Below, one piece after another: positions 27,025 through 36,126 of a stretch of DNA of 64,000 nucleotides. The number at the start of each line of letters is the position of its first letter. Within the stretch, counting starts at the first letter, position 1. Below the pieces are notes generated by a model that worked only from the letters and a program-made list of their open reading frames with translations, was not told the origin of the DNA and made no database searches. Made by a program: the position numbers and the translations under genes. Source of the DNA: Agrobacterium vitis (GTDB lineage Bacteria; Pseudomonadota; Alphaproteobacteria; Rhizobiales; Rhizobiaceae); the NCBI RefSeq assembly GCF_014926405.1, contig NZ_JACXXJ020000005.1, positions 873,001 through 937,000 on the forward strand. The letters run 5' to 3'.

Positions 27025-28179
27025 ATGGTAAGCCGTGCAGAACGTGGAGCTTTGGCGGATTGGTTCTGGACCATCGACCGGCTCTTTCTGGTAACATTCA
27101 TCGTGCTTCTCGGCATTGGCTTCATGCTGTCCTTTGCCGCATCGCCGGCGGTGGCCGAGCGCATCGGGCTGGACAGCTTCCATTTCGTGCGCCGTCAGGC
27201 CGCCTTTACCATTCCCTGCCTTGCGACCATGGTCGGCCTGTCCTTCCTGTCTCCCCGGCAGGTGCGCCGCGCCGCTGTCCTCATCCTGCTTGCCTCGATC
27301 GCCCTCATGATCCTGGCGCTGTTCTTCGGGCCGGAGGTCAAGGGCGCGCATCGCTGGATCAATTTCGGCAGCCTGTCGATCCAGCCTTCGGAATTCATGA
27401 AGCCCGCCTTCGTGGTGGTTTGCGCCTGGCTGTTCGCCGAACATGCCCGCCAGCCGGATATTCCGGGCAATTTCTTTGCTATCTTGCTGTTCATGGTCGT
27501 CGTGGCGCTGTTGATGGTCCAGCCGGATTTCGGCCAGACCATCCTGACGTCCGTGGTGTGGAGCGGCATGTTCTTCATGGCGGGCGTGCCGTGGATCTTC
27601 ATCATCGTGCTGGCCTTGGTCGGTGGAGCCGGTTCGACAATTGCCTATTATACCATGCCGCACGTGGCTGGCCGTATCGACCGCTTCCTGACCGGCGAGG
27701 GCGATACGTTTCAGGTGGATACGGCGCGTGAGGCGATTATTCGCGGCAACTGGTTTGGGGTCGGGCCGGGCGAAGGCATCGTCAAGCGGATCATTCCCGA
27801 TGCCCATACCGACTTCATCTTTTCGGTGGCTGCCGAGGAATTCGGCATCATTTTCTGCCTGCTGCTGGTGTCGATCTTCGCCTTTCTGGTCATTCGCGGT
27901 CTCGGCCATGCCTTTCGTGAACGCAATGACTTCAATCGGTTCGCGGTGGCTGGCCTGATCCTGCAAATCGGTGTGCAGTCGATGATCAATATCGGCGTTA
28001 ACCTGGAGCTTCTGCCCGCCAAGGGCATGACGCTGCCCTTGATCTCCTATGGTGGGTCTTCCATGGTGGCGATCGGAGTGACAGCGGGCTTCATTCTGGC
28101 GCTGACGCGCCACCGGCCGGAAAAGCGCTCGCAGGAGCGACGCTTGTTCAGGTCGGTCCAGGGTGTTCCAGCAGAATAG
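27025..28179 (+). CDS. ftsW: Septal peptidoglycan glycosyltransferase FtsW
   Basis: The 384-residue SEDS protein has about ten membrane spans. Conserved segments include HRWINFGSLSIQPSE (about 111-125), QPDFGQT, the GVGPGEGIVKRIIPDAHTDF loop, and PLISYGGSS near the end. It polymerises lipid II at the septum together with FtsI. An AGGAG site lies upstream of the ATG at 27025. The charged C-terminal tail after the last span is short. Confidence 0.96.
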   Translation: MVSRAERGALADWFWTIDRLFLVTFIVLLGIGFMLSFAASPAVAERIGLDSFHFVRRQAAFTIPCLATMVGLSFLSPRQVRRAAVLILLASIALMILALFFGPEVKGAHRWINFGSLSIQPSEFMKPAFVVVCAWLFAEHARQPDIPGNFFAILLFMVVVALLMVQPDFGQTILTSVVWSGMFFMAGVPWIFIIVLALVGGAGSTIAYYTMPHVAGRIDRFLTGEGDTFQVDTAREAIIRGNWFGVGPGEGIVKRIIPDAHTDFIFSVAAEEFGIIFCLLLVSIFAFLVIRGLGHAFRERNDFNRFAVAGLILQIGVQSMINIGVNLELLPAKGMTLPLISYGGSSMVAIGVTAGFILALTRHRPEKRSQERRLFRSVQGVPAE

Positions 28180-28197
28180 GGGCCAGCGGAGTAAATC

Positions 28198-29319
28198 ATG
28201 ACCAAAGGTCTCATTCTTCTTGCCGCCGGGGGAACCGGCGGCCATTTGTTTCCCGCAGAAGCGCTGGCTCACGAGCTGAGAGCCAGAGGCTATAGCGTGC
28301 ATCTGGTGACCGATAGCCGCGCCGAACGCTATGCAGGCAAGTTTCCAGCCGACGCCATCCATGTCGTGCCGTCGGCCACCATCGGCTCTAAAAATCCTGT
28401 TGCCATTGCGAAAGCGCTGCTGACCTTGTGGCGCGGTTATCGTGCCGCTCGCACCCTGATCGCAGGCTTGAAGCCTCAAGTGGTGATCGGGTTTGGCGGC
28501 TATCCGACCATCCCGCCCTTGCTGGCGGCCCGCGCTCTTGGCGTTGCCACTGTTATCCATGAGCAGAATGCTGTGATGGGGCGGGCCAACCGGTTTCTGG
28601 CGCCCAGGGTCAAGGCCATTGCCGGTGGCTTCTTGCCAGCGGGCGGCGCCTATGCCGACAAGACCGTGGTGACTGGCAATCCGGTGCGGCCTGCCGTGCT
28701 GGCTGCCTCCGAGACGGATTATCAGCCGTCCGGCGATGGCGATCCATTCGAGCTTGTGGTGTTTGGCGGCAGCCAGGGCGCCCAGCATTTTTCCAATGCC
28801 GTGCCGAGCGCCATCTGCATTCTGGACGATGTGTTGCGGGCGCGCCTGCGGGTGACGCAGCAGGCACGGCCGGAAGATGCCGACCGGGTGAAGGCGCTTT
28901 ATGAGAAGTTGAAGGTTCCCGCGTCGGTCTCGCCGTTCTTCGGCGATATGGCCGAACGGATCGCCACATCGCAAATGGTGATTTCCCGCTCCGGCGCGTC
29001 TACCGTATCGGAGCTTGGCGTGATTGGTCGCCCTGCGGTCCTGGTCCCCTATCCCTATGCGCTGGATCACGATCAGGCCGCCAATGCGGCAGCGATTTCC
29101 GGTCAGGGCGGTGCGGTTGTCGTGCCGCAATCGGATCTGACGCCGGAAAAACTGTCGGCACTGTTGAAGGACTGGATGACCAGCCCGGCCAAGCTGGCCC
29201 AAATGGCGGCCTCGGCGCGAAGTGCGGGACAACCGCAGGCAGCAGGCTTGCTTGCTGATCTGGTTCAGACTATTGCCGAAGGCAAGGACGTGAAGACTAT
29301 GAAGGACGTGAAAGCATGA
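28198..29319 (+). CDS. murG: Undecaprenyldiphospho-muramoylpentapeptide N-acetylglucosaminyltransferase
   Basis: The 373-residue GT28 enzyme has the N-terminal glycine-rich [18 protein letters not shown] (about 6-23), [14 protein letters not shown], the [14 protein letters not shown] motif and the second glycine-rich [15 protein letters not shown]. The C-terminal donor-site segments [11 protein letters not shown] and [13 protein letters not shown] follow. It adds GlcNAc to lipid I to form lipid II on the inner face of the membrane. The end overlaps the murC start by four bases. Lysines and Met-Lys-Asp repeats ([11 protein letters not shown]) form a small tail. Confidence 0.97.
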   Translation: MTKGLILLAAGGTGGHLFPAEALAHELRARGYSVHLVTDSRAERYAGKFPADAIHVVPSATIGSKNPVAIAKALLTLWRGYRAARTLIAGLKPQVVIGFGGYPTIPPLLAARALGVATVIHEQNAVMGRANRFLAPRVKAIAGGFLPAGGAYADKTVVTGNPVRPAVLAASETDYQPSGDGDPFELVVFGGSQGAQHFSNAVPSAICILDDVLRARLRVTQQARPEDADRVKALYEKLKVPASVSPFFGDMAERIATSQMVISRSGASTVSELGVIGRPAVLVPYPYALDHDQAANAAAISGQGGAVVVPQSDLTPEKLSALLKDWMTSPAKLAQMAASARSAGQPQAAGLLADLVQTIAEGKDVKTMKDVKA

Positions 29320-30731
29320 AAATGCCGAAGAGCATCGGTCTGGTGCATTTCATCGGGATCGGCGGGATCGGCATGAGCGGCATTGCCGAAGTGCTGCACA
29401 ATCTCGGCCATCGGGTACAGGGATCGGACCAGGCTGAAAGCGCCAATGTGCAGCGCCTGCGCGCCAAGGGCATCGAGGTTTTCGTCGGTCACAAGCCGGA
29501 AAACCTTGGCGATGCCGAGGTCATTGTCGTTTCCACCGCCATCAAGAAAGACAATCCAGAACTGGTGGCCGCCCGTGAAAAGCTGCTGCCGGTGGTGCGT
29601 CGCGCCGAAATGCTGGCCGAGCTGATGCGGTTCCGCAATGCCATCGCCATCGGCGGCACCCATGGCAAGACGACGACCACGTCTATGGTGGCGGCGCTGC
29701 TAGAGGCGGGCCAGCTCGATCCGACTGTGATCAATGGCGGCATCATCAATGCCTATGGCACCAATGCCCGCATGGGCGAGGGTGAGTGGATGGTGGTCGA
29801 GGCCGACGAATCGGATGGCACCTTCCTGAAACTGCCAGCCGATGTGGCTGTCGTCACCAATATCGACCCTGAGCATCTGGACCATTACGGCAATTTTGAC
29901 GCCGTGCGCGCCGCGTTTCGGCAGTTCGTCGAGAATGTGCCGTTCTACGGTTTTGGGGTCATGTGCCTTGATCACCCCGAAGTGCAGGCGCTGGTTGGCC
30001 GGATCGAGGACCGTAAGGTCGTGACCTATGGTGAAAACCCGCAGGCCGATGTGCGGTTTTCCAATGTGCGCAATGAAGGCACCAAGTCGATTTTCGATGT
30101 GGAAATCCGCCGTCGCCGCACGGGCCGGGTTTTCAGCTTCAAAGACCTGACCCTGCCGATGCCGGGCCGCCACAATATTTCCAATGCCTGCGCGGCCATT
30201 GCGGTGGCCAACCGGCTGGATATTTCCGAGGAAGCAATCCGCAAGGGCCTGTCCACCTTCGGTGGCGTCAAGCGCCGCTTCACTTTGACCGGCACCTGGA
30301 ATGGTGTGCAGGTGTTTGACGATTACGGCCATCATCCGGTGGAAATCAAGGCCGTGCTGAAGGCGGCCCGCGAGAGCTGCAAGGGCAGGATCATCGCCGT
30401 GCATCAGCCGCATCGCTTCTCGCGCCTGTCGAGTCTATTCGAGGATTTCGCCAATTGCTTCAACGATGCCGATAGTATTCTGTTGTCGCCGGTCTATGCT
30501 GCGGGAGAAGATCCCATCGAGGGCATCGATTCTGAGGCGCTGGTATCGCGCATCCGGTCGGGCGGTCATCGGGATGTGCGCTATCTGGCCTCGCCGGATC
30601 AGCTGGCCGGAATTATTTCGACCATTGCACAGCCGGGTGATTTTGTGGTCCTGTTGGGGGCTGGAAATATTACACAATGGGCAGCGGCGCTGCCTTCAGA
30701 ATTGCAAGCGCTTTCGGGAAAATCGGAATGA
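29316..30731 (+). CDS. murC: UDP-N-acetylmuramate:L-alanine ligase
   Basis: The 471-residue ligase has the nucleotide-binding start [17 protein letters not shown] (about 11-27), the ATP loop [12 protein letters not shown] (about 113-124), [12 protein letters not shown], the [11 protein letters not shown] segment, and [12 protein letters not shown] in the C-terminal domain. It adds L-Ala, the first residue of the stem peptide. It overlaps murG and murB by four bases on either side, so three genes are tightly coupled. Confidence 0.97.
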   Translation: MKMPKSIGLVHFIGIGGIGMSGIAEVLHNLGHRVQGSDQAESANVQRLRAKGIEVFVGHKPENLGDAEVIVVSTAIKKDNPELVAAREKLLPVVRRAEMLAELMRFRNAIAIGGTHGKTTTTSMVAALLEAGQLDPTVINGGIINAYGTNARMGEGEWMVVEADESDGTFLKLPADVAVVTNIDPEHLDHYGNFDAVRAAFRQFVENVPFYGFGVMCLDHPEVQALVGRIEDRKVVTYGENPQADVRFSNVRNEGTKSIFDVEIRRRRTGRVFSFKDLTLPMPGRHNISNACAAIAVANRLDISEEAIRKGLSTFGGVKRRFTLTGTWNGVQVFDDYGHHPVEIKAVLKAARESCKGRIIAVHQPHRFSRLSSLFEDFANCFNDADSILLSPVYAAGEDPIEGIDSEALVSRIRSGGHRDVRYLASPDQLAGIISTIAQPGDFVVLLGAGNITQWAAALPSELQALSGKSE

Positions 30732-31702
30732 AACAGGTGGATGGGGAAAAGCTGCTGGCCCGCTTGGGGCCGGGTGTGGATGCGCTGCGGGGACGGTTGA
30801 CGCCGGACGCGCCGATGGACCGGGTCACCTGGTTTCAGGCGGGCGGTTTGGCGGAACTGATGTTCCAGCCGCATGACAGGGACGATCTGGTCACCTTCCT
30901 GAAACTGCTGCCCGATGATGTGCCGCTGACCGTGGTCGGTGTCGGCTCCAATCTTTTGGTGCGCGATGGCGGCATTCCCGGCGTGGTGATCCGTCTGTCA
31001 GCCAAGGGGTTCGGCGGACTGGAGCTGGAAGGCGAAAACCGCATCCGCGCTGGTGCCATTTGCCCGGACAAGCATATCGCCGCCATGGCGATGGACAATA
31101 ACATCGGTGGTTTCGCGTTTTATTATGGCATTCCTGGCTCGATTGGCGGTGCGCTCAGAATGAATGCCGGTGCCAATGGCGGCGAGACGGCTGAGAGGGT
31201 GGTTGAGGTCGAGGCCGTGGATCGCCAAGGCAATCTGCATGTGCTGTCAAAGGCTGACATGGGCTATGGCTACCGTCACTCCTCAGCGCCGGAAGGGTTG
31301 ATCTTCATCAGCGGTCTGTTTGAAGGCTTCCCGCAGGAGAAATCGGCGATCCGGGCTGAAATGGACGCCGTGCGCCAGCACCGCGAAACCGTGCAGCCGG
31401 TCAAGGAAAAGACCGGTGGCTCGACCTTCAAAAATCCGGAAGGCCATTCCGCCTGGGAATTGATCGATGAAGTTGGCGGACGCGGTCTGATGATAGGCGG
31501 CGCACAAATGTCGTCGCTGCATTGCAATTTCATGATCAATGTCGGCCATGCCACGGCCTATGATCTTGAATATCTGGGCGAGACAATCCGTGGTCAGGTA
31601 TTCGAACAGTCTGGCGTCAAGCTGCAATGGGAAATCAAGCGTCTCGGCCTGTTCATGCCCGGCAGCGAAGTGAAGCCGTTCATGGGCGTGACAAGCGAAT
31701 AA
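30728..31702 (+). CDS. murB: UDP-N-acetylenolpyruvoylglucosamine reductase
   Basis: The 324-residue FAD enzyme makes UDP-MurNAc. Visible are [15 protein letters not shown] with the type I MurB RT/QAGG motif, [35 protein letters not shown], and the catalytic region [20 protein letters not shown]. It begins with an ATGA overlap on the murC stop. An open extension into murC was rejected. A strong terminator follows, so this is the last gene of the first dcw transcription unit. Confidence 0.96.
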   Translation: MKQVDGEKLLARLGPGVDALRGRLTPDAPMDRVTWFQAGGLAELMFQPHDRDDLVTFLKLLPDDVPLTVVGVGSNLLVRDGGIPGVVIRLSAKGFGGLELEGENRIRAGAICPDKHIAAMAMDNNIGGFAFYYGIPGSIGGALRMNAGANGGETAERVVEVEAVDRQGNLHVLSKADMGYGYRHSSAPEGLIFISGLFEGFPQEKSAIRAEMDAVRQHRETVQPVKEKTGGSTFKNPEGHSAWELIDEVGGRGLMIGGAQMSSLHCNFMINVGHATAYDLEYLGETIRGQVFEQSGVKLQWEIKRLGLFMPGSEVKPFMGVTSE

Positions 31703-31720
31703 ACCAAACGGCTAATTCAT

Positions 31721-31759
31721 AAAAAACGCCGCCAGGTGAATCACTTGGCGGCGTTTTTT
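31721..31759. terminator. Bidirectional terminator after murB
   Basis: Arms of about 13 bp (CGCCGCCAGGTGA and TCACTTGGCGGCG, one G-T pair) sit between an A-run and a T-run. It ends the murB transcript rightward and the transporter transcript leftward. Confidence 0.9.
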
Positions 31760-31818
31760 ATTGTTCAGAATCTGATTCAACTTTGCATTCGATGCCCGGC
31801 AAGCCGGGCATCGACACC

Positions 31819-33123
31819 TTAAACTTCACCTTTACGCGAGGCGAGAATGCAGACCAGCGTGATCACGGCGGCAAGGCCGAGATAGTAGCCGACATAGGCC
31901 ATGCCGTAATTGGCCTGGAGCCAGGTGGCCGCATAGGGTGCCAGCGACGCGCCGACAATGCCTGCGAAGTTGAAGGTCAGCGAAGCGCCGGTATAGCGAA
32001 CATTGGTCGGGAAGGGGGCCGACAGGGCAGCCCCGATCAGCGCGTAGGTCATGCCCATCAAGGCCATGGAGCCTGCGGCGAAGATTGCCACGCCTGTCTC
32101 ACCTGCGGTCAGTAGAACCGGCAGTAGGAAGGAGAAACCGGCGATCATTACGGTAATGCCGATCAGTGCCTTGCGGCGACCGATCTTGTCGCCGACTTTG
32201 GCTGTCAGCGGAATGAAGATGCCGAACACCACCGAACTCATGATCTGGATTTCCAGAGCGTCGAGGAAGGGGATCTGCAAGACCTTGATATTGTAGGACA
32301 GCAGCCAGGCCGTACCGATGTAGAACAGCACGAACGTCACCAGCGCCACGAAAGTGCCAAGGAACAGGCTGCGCTTGTACTTCCCAAAGATCTCGGCGAC
32401 CGGCACGGCCACCCGCTCATGGGCGTCCATGGCTTTCTGAAAGGCTGGTGTTTCTGAGATCGAGAAACGCACCCAGAGACCGATGACGATCAGCAGGGTT
32501 GAGGCCAGGAATGGAACGCGCCAGCCCCAGGCCATGAGGTCGTCCTTGGAAATCACATGCAGCAGCAGCCAGAAAATGCCCGAGGACAGGAACAAGCCAA
32601 CCGGCGCGCCAAGCTGCGGGAACATCGCATACCAGTTGCGCTTGCCTTCCGGGGCGTTTTCGGTGGCCAGCAATACGGCTCCACCCCATTCACCGCCAAG
32701 GCCAAAGCCCTGGCCGAACCGGCACAGCGCCAGCAGCAACGGCGCAAACACGCCGATCTGTCCGTAAGTCGGCAGAAGGCCGATCACCACGGTGGAAATG
32801 CCCATGGTCAGCAGAGCTGCCACCAGCGTCGTCTTGCGACCAATACGGTCACCGAAATGGCCGAACACCACAGCGCCCAGCGGACGGGCGAAAAACGCGA
32901 TGGAGAAGGTTGCAAACGAGGCCAGGAGAGCCGTCATCGGATCGCTGTTGGGGAAAAACAGCGCCGGGAAAACCAGCACGGCCGCCGTTGCATAGACGTA
33001 GAAATCAAAGAATTCGATTGTGGTGCCGACCAGGCTTGCCGTCAGGACTCGTGCAGGGGAATTCAATGCAACAGGTGCCAGCGGCTCGGCGGACGGCGAT
33101 ACGGTGCGTATCGCATCAGTCAT
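31819..33123 (-). CDS. MFS transporter of the metabolite:H+ symporter (MHS) family
   Basis: The 434-residue protein has about 12 membrane spans and the MHS signatures TIEFFDFYVYATAA in span 1, FARPLGAVVFGHFGDRIGRK with the loop 2-3 motif, and GFGLGGEWGGAVLLATENAP. Relatives such as ShiA, ProP and YhjE carry organic acids, shikimate or betaines; the substrate here is unknown. The ATG at 33123 was preferred over a TTG 14 codons upstream. The gene is on the opposite strand in the middle of the dcw cluster, between murB and ddlB, and is not related to wall synthesis. Confidence 0.92.
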   Translation of the reverse strand: MTDAIRTVSPSAEPLAPVALNSPARVLTASLVGTTIEFFDFYVYATAAVLVFPALFFPNSDPMTALLASFATFSIAFFARPLGAVVFGHFGDRIGRKTTLVAALLTMGISTVVIGLLPTYGQIGVFAPLLLALCRFGQGFGLGGEWGGAVLLATENAPEGKRNWYAMFPQLGAPVGLFLSSGIFWLLLHVISKDDLMAWGWRVPFLASTLLIVIGLWVRFSISETPAFQKAMDAHERVAVPVAEIFGKYKRSLFLGTFVALVTFVLFYIGTAWLLSYNIKVLQIPFLDALEIQIMSSVVFGIFIPLTAKVGDKIGRRKALIGITVMIAGFSFLLPVLLTAGETGVAIFAAGSMALMGMTYALIGAALSAPFPTNVRYTGASLTFNFAGIVGASLAPYAATWLQANYGMAYVGYYLGLAAVITLVCILASRKGEV

Positions 33124-33551
33124 GATGATGGGGTCCAATTTGAGTTCAATGGTGGTTTTTCGCAATCGTGCCGTACGTTCAAAGAGTATGCGGCACTTGT
33201 CGTTAGTGGTTGGCTTTACGCATTTGCATGGGCAATTTCAACTGGTTCTGCTTATTTCGGCGCTATAAGCGGTGTTTTCCTGGTCAATCCTCATGCGAGG
33301 AACACCGCTTGAAAATCATCCGAAACCATCAGGATGACCGATCTGCTCATCTCTGTGTGCCTTTAGACGAACGAAGTTTAGATTGACTTTTATCATTGTT
33401 GTTGTTTATAAAATATTTATATAATTGCTATGTCGACAAGTGCAACCTGTGGGATTTGTTGACTTAATCGCTCCGATATTTTCCCGTCATCAATGATAGG
33501 ATTTAGTCATTAATGACAGGATTTATTCGGTGCGGCTTCCGGAGTGGATTT
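33124..33551. other. AT-rich intergenic region between the transporter and the proline-rich peptide gene
   Basis: This 428-base gap holds the leftward promoter of the transporter and the rightward promoter of the peptide gene. The middle (about 33370-33440) is much more AT-rich than the surroundings. A tandem 20-bp repeat lies at the right end. I see no further gene. Confidence 0.6.
33486..33525. repeat. Tandem 20-bp direct repeat with internal palindromes
   Basis: Two head-to-tail units agree at 18 of 20 positions (GTCATCAATGATAGGATTTA and GTCATTAATGACAGGATTTA). Each unit contains a palindrome TCATYAATGA. The array ends 26 bases before the ATG of the proline-rich peptide gene, a place suited to an operator or a leader control element. 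Confidence 0.7.
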
Positions 33552-33812
33552 ATGAGACGTTTTCTGTTTGTCTGTTCTATGGTGCTGATGGCGGGACAAG
33601 CCATCGCGCAAATGCCGCCGCCGCCACCAGGCCCAGGTCCTGTGCCACCGGGTCCGGGCGCAATGCCGCCACCGCCATCCTGTGTCGCTCCGCCGCCTCG
33701 CCGCGGTATGCCGCCCCTGGTTTGCCCGGTCCGCAGGCCACTGCCGCCTGGCGCGCCTTGTAGCTGCCGGCTTCCCGATGGTCGGCGAGTTCCAGGCGTT
33801 GTGGAACCCTGA
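33552..33812 (+). CDS. Small exported proline-rich protein
   Basis: The 86-residue precursor has a clear signal peptide (MRRFLFVCSMVLMAGQAIA, then Gln). The mature part of about 67 residues is rich in Pro, Gly and Arg, with PPPPPGPGPVPPGPGAMPPPP and four Cys (SCVAP, LVCPV, PCSCR). GGAG lies seven bases before the ATG at 33552. The frame also extends to an ATG in the tandem repeat at 33513, without an RBS. No known domain is seen. The Cys content suggests disulfides in the periplasm or outside. The gene lies between the dcw halves and probably has its own terminator at 33934-33980. Confidence 0.6.
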   Translation: MRRFLFVCSMVLMAGQAIAQMPPPPPGPGPVPPGPGAMPPPPSCVAPPPRRGMPPLVCPVRRPLPPGAPCSCRLPDGRRVPGVVEP

Positions 33813-34273
33813 TACGGATGTGCGGCTTCGCATCGAACGTATTAAGTTGCGTTTCGATATTGGGCTGCTCGTCTGTTTCCAAGCCTTGATGAAGCGTTGA
33901 CCCTCTTCGGGTTGACGTGATCGATGAATTTGAAGCCGTGCTGTATAGGGTTCTCATTGTTCCCTCGGCACGGCTTTTTGTTATTCCGGCCATCATGTCG
34001 CTGCCGGTACCCAGTGTGCTGTCTCTGTTCTCACCCATCGGCATGGCCTGCTTCACTGAGGGCCTGCGCCTTCCGTTCTGGGGCCGCACCCATCGGGTGC
34101 CTTCGATAACTCCCAGAAAAACAAAAGTAATTTTTGCCCGTTAACACCTGTAAACGGTTCGTTAACCTTAATGGCGTTTTATCATGTCAGGTGCATGAAC
34201 CGGCGCGATTCGCGCCGCAAGTCGGGCGCAAAGGTAAAGCGGAAAACCGCGATTGTTTTGTTTGGGTGCGTGA
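33813..34273 (+). other. Intergenic region before ddlB
   Basis: This 461-base gap contains a terminator-like hairpin at 33934-33980 and, near 34141-34171, three TTAA motifs (including TTAACCTTAA) that resemble half-sites of the cell-cycle regulator CtrA. The second dcw unit (ddlB onward) must start its transcription here because a terminator follows murB. I see no supported gene. Confidence 0.6.
33934..33980 (+). terminator. Terminator-like hairpin after the proline-rich gene
   Basis: AGCCGTGC at 33934-33941 pairs with GCACGGCT at 33968-33975 around a 26-base loop, followed by a T-run ending in TTTTTG. Confidence 0.6.
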
Positions 34274-35200
34274 ATGGCTAAGAAGCATGTTGCCGTATTG
34301 CTGGGAGGATTTTCGTCGGAGCGGCCTGTCAGCCTGGCCTCTGGCGCCCCTTGCGCATCGGCGCTTGAGGAGCACGGCTACCGCGTGACACGGGTCGATG
34401 TCACCCGCGATATCGCTAGCGTGCTTCAGGAATTGAAGCCTGATGTGGTCTTCAATGCTTTGCATGGTCCATTCGGCGAAGACGGCACCATTCAGGGTAT
34501 CCTCGAATACCTCTCCATTCCCTATACGCATTCCGGTGTGCTGGCCTCGGCGCTGGCAATGGACAAGACGCAGGCAAAGATCGTGGCGGCGGCGGCGGGC
34601 ATTCCCGTGGCTTTCGGTCGCCAAATGTCGCGTTTTGAGATCGGCAATGTTCATCCGATCGAGCCGCCTTACGTCGTCAAGCCGGTGCGGGAAGGTTCCA
34701 GTTTCGGCGTGGTGATCGTCAAGGAAGATCAGTCGCATCCGCCGCAGATCCTTGGCTCGTCGGAATGGCGCTATGGCGATACTGTCATGGTCGAATCCTA
34801 CGTGGCTGGCCGCGAGCTGACCTGCGGGGTCATGGATGGCAAGGCGCTGGCTGTGACCGAGGTGATCGCCAAGGCTAATACATTCTACGATTACGACTCC
34901 AAATACGCAGCAGGGGGTTCGACTCACGTCATTCCGGCGCAACTTTCACCGAAAATTTACCAAAAAATACAAGACTTGTCTGTCAGGGCCCATAACGCGA
35001 TCGGGTGCCGTGGCGTCAGTCGGTCCGACTTCCGTTACGACGACCGTTTTTCTGAAGATGGTGACTTGATCTGGCTGGAAGTGAATACCCAGCCGGGCAT
35101 GACGCCAACCTCGCTTGTGCCTGAAATGGCTGCGCATGCGGGCATTTCCTTTGGTGAATTCGTCAGCTGGATGGTGGAGGACGCGTCGTGTTCACGGTGA
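34274..35200 (+). CDS. ddlB: D-alanine-D-alanine ligase
   Basis: The 308-residue ATP-grasp enzyme starts [20 protein letters not shown]. It has the [15 protein letters not shown] segment (about 61-75), the [14 protein letters not shown] nucleotide-binding loop, and a metal site in [18 protein letters not shown]. It makes D-Ala-D-Ala for MurF in the cytoplasm. The length is normal. It overlaps ftsQ by 13 bases. It is the first wall gene after the transporter insertion and needs its own promoter in the preceding gap. Confidence 0.97.
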   Translation: MAKKHVAVLLGGFSSERPVSLASGAPCASALEEHGYRVTRVDVTRDIASVLQELKPDVVFNALHGPFGEDGTIQGILEYLSIPYTHSGVLASALAMDKTQAKIVAAAAGIPVAFGRQMSRFEIGNVHPIEPPYVVKPVREGSSFGVVIVKEDQSHPPQILGSSEWRYGDTVMVESYVAGRELTCGVMDGKALAVTEVIAKANTFYDYDSKYAAGGSTHVIPAQLSPKIYQKIQDLSVRAHNAIGCRGVSRSDFRYDDRFSEDGDLIWLEVNTQPGMTPTSLVPEMAAHAGISFGEFVSWMVEDASCSR

Positions 35201-36126
35201 GCGGCAAAAAATCTGCAAAGGGCAGCAAGGCTGCACCTTATCGCGCCCCGAGCCTGGCGGACGATGGCTTGATGGCCTTGCCGCGTCCGGTTCGTCGGCT
35301 GATGCGGTTCGTCGTCGCTCTCTGCTCGGGCAGGGTGGCTGTGCCGGAACATCTCGGCAAGATTTCCTTCGCGGCCTATATCCTTGCTGTCGGTGGCTAC
35401 GGCATCGTCAAGGGTGGTCACTGGCCGGACTTTGCCGAGGCGATGACCTCGACGGCAGGTTTTGCGGTTGAAGATGTCAAGCTGTCGGGCAATGTTCACA
35501 CGTCCGAAATCGATGTGCTGCAATCGCTGGGTCTGGATGGTGCGACCTCCCTGGTGGCTATCGACGCCGATGACGCGCGCCGCAAGGTTGCGGGCCTGCC
35601 GTGGGTAGAGCAAGTCGAGGTTCGGAAGATCTATCCGCGCACCATTGAGGTGAATATCAAGGAGCGCGAGGCCTATGGTATCTGGCAGCATGGCACCGAC
35701 CTGTCGCTGATCGAAAAGAGCGGCAGCATCATTGCGCCGCTGCGTGACAATAAATTTGCCACCCTGCCATTGTTCGTTGGTCGTGATGCCGAAGTGGCAG
35801 CCCAGGACATCGCCGGAGAGTTTGCCACCTGGCCGCAGATTACCGGCCGCGTCAAAGCTTATGTTCGCGTCGCCAGCCGTCGCTGGGATCTCTATCTCGA
35901 CAATGGCGTCGTGGTGAAGTTGCCTGAAGACGATGTCGATGGCGCCATGGCGCGTCTGGCCAAGATGGAAGCGGATCACCAATTGCTGGACCGCGACATC
36001 GCCGCCGTTGACCTTCGGCTCTCAGATCGCATGACCGTCCAATTGACACCCGAGGCGCTGGTGCGCCGTCAGGCTGCGGTGACGGCTCGCGCCAAGGCCC
36101 TCGCCAAGGCGGAGAAAGAGACATGA
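35188..36126 (+). CDS. ftsQ: Cell division protein FtsQ
   Basis: The 312-residue bitopic protein has a basic cytoplasmic N-terminus of about 55 residues and one membrane span (about 58-78). A POTRA domain follows (about 92-160, [19 protein letters not shown], then [28 protein letters not shown] strand order), and then the FtsQ/DivIB beta region. It links FtsA/FtsZ to the late divisome through FtsL and FtsB. The start is a GTG at 35188, seven bases after GGAGG and inside the ddlB end. Its stop overlaps the ftsA ATG. Confidence 0.94.
   Translation: MFTVSGKKSAKGSKAAPYRAPSLADDGLMALPRPVRRLMRFVVALCSGRVAVPEHLGKISFAAYILAVGGYGIVKGGHWPDFAEAMTSTAGFAVEDVKLSGNVHTSEIDVLQSLGLDGATSLVAIDADDARRKVAGLPWVEQVEVRKIYPRTIEVNIKEREAYGIWQHGTDLSLIEKSGSIIAPLRDNKFATLPLFVGRDAEVAAQDIAGEFATWPQITGRVKAYVRVASRRWDLYLDNGVVVKLPEDDVDGAMARLAKMEADHQLLDRDIAAVDLRLSDRMTVQLTPEALVRRQAAVTARAKALAKAEKET

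Noticed and set aside
26941..29232. A 763-codon frame on the minus strand
   Set aside because: It lies antisense to ftsW, murG and the end of murD, which have full family motifs. The composition (His, Arg, Gln rich) is typical of shadow translation of high-GC genes.
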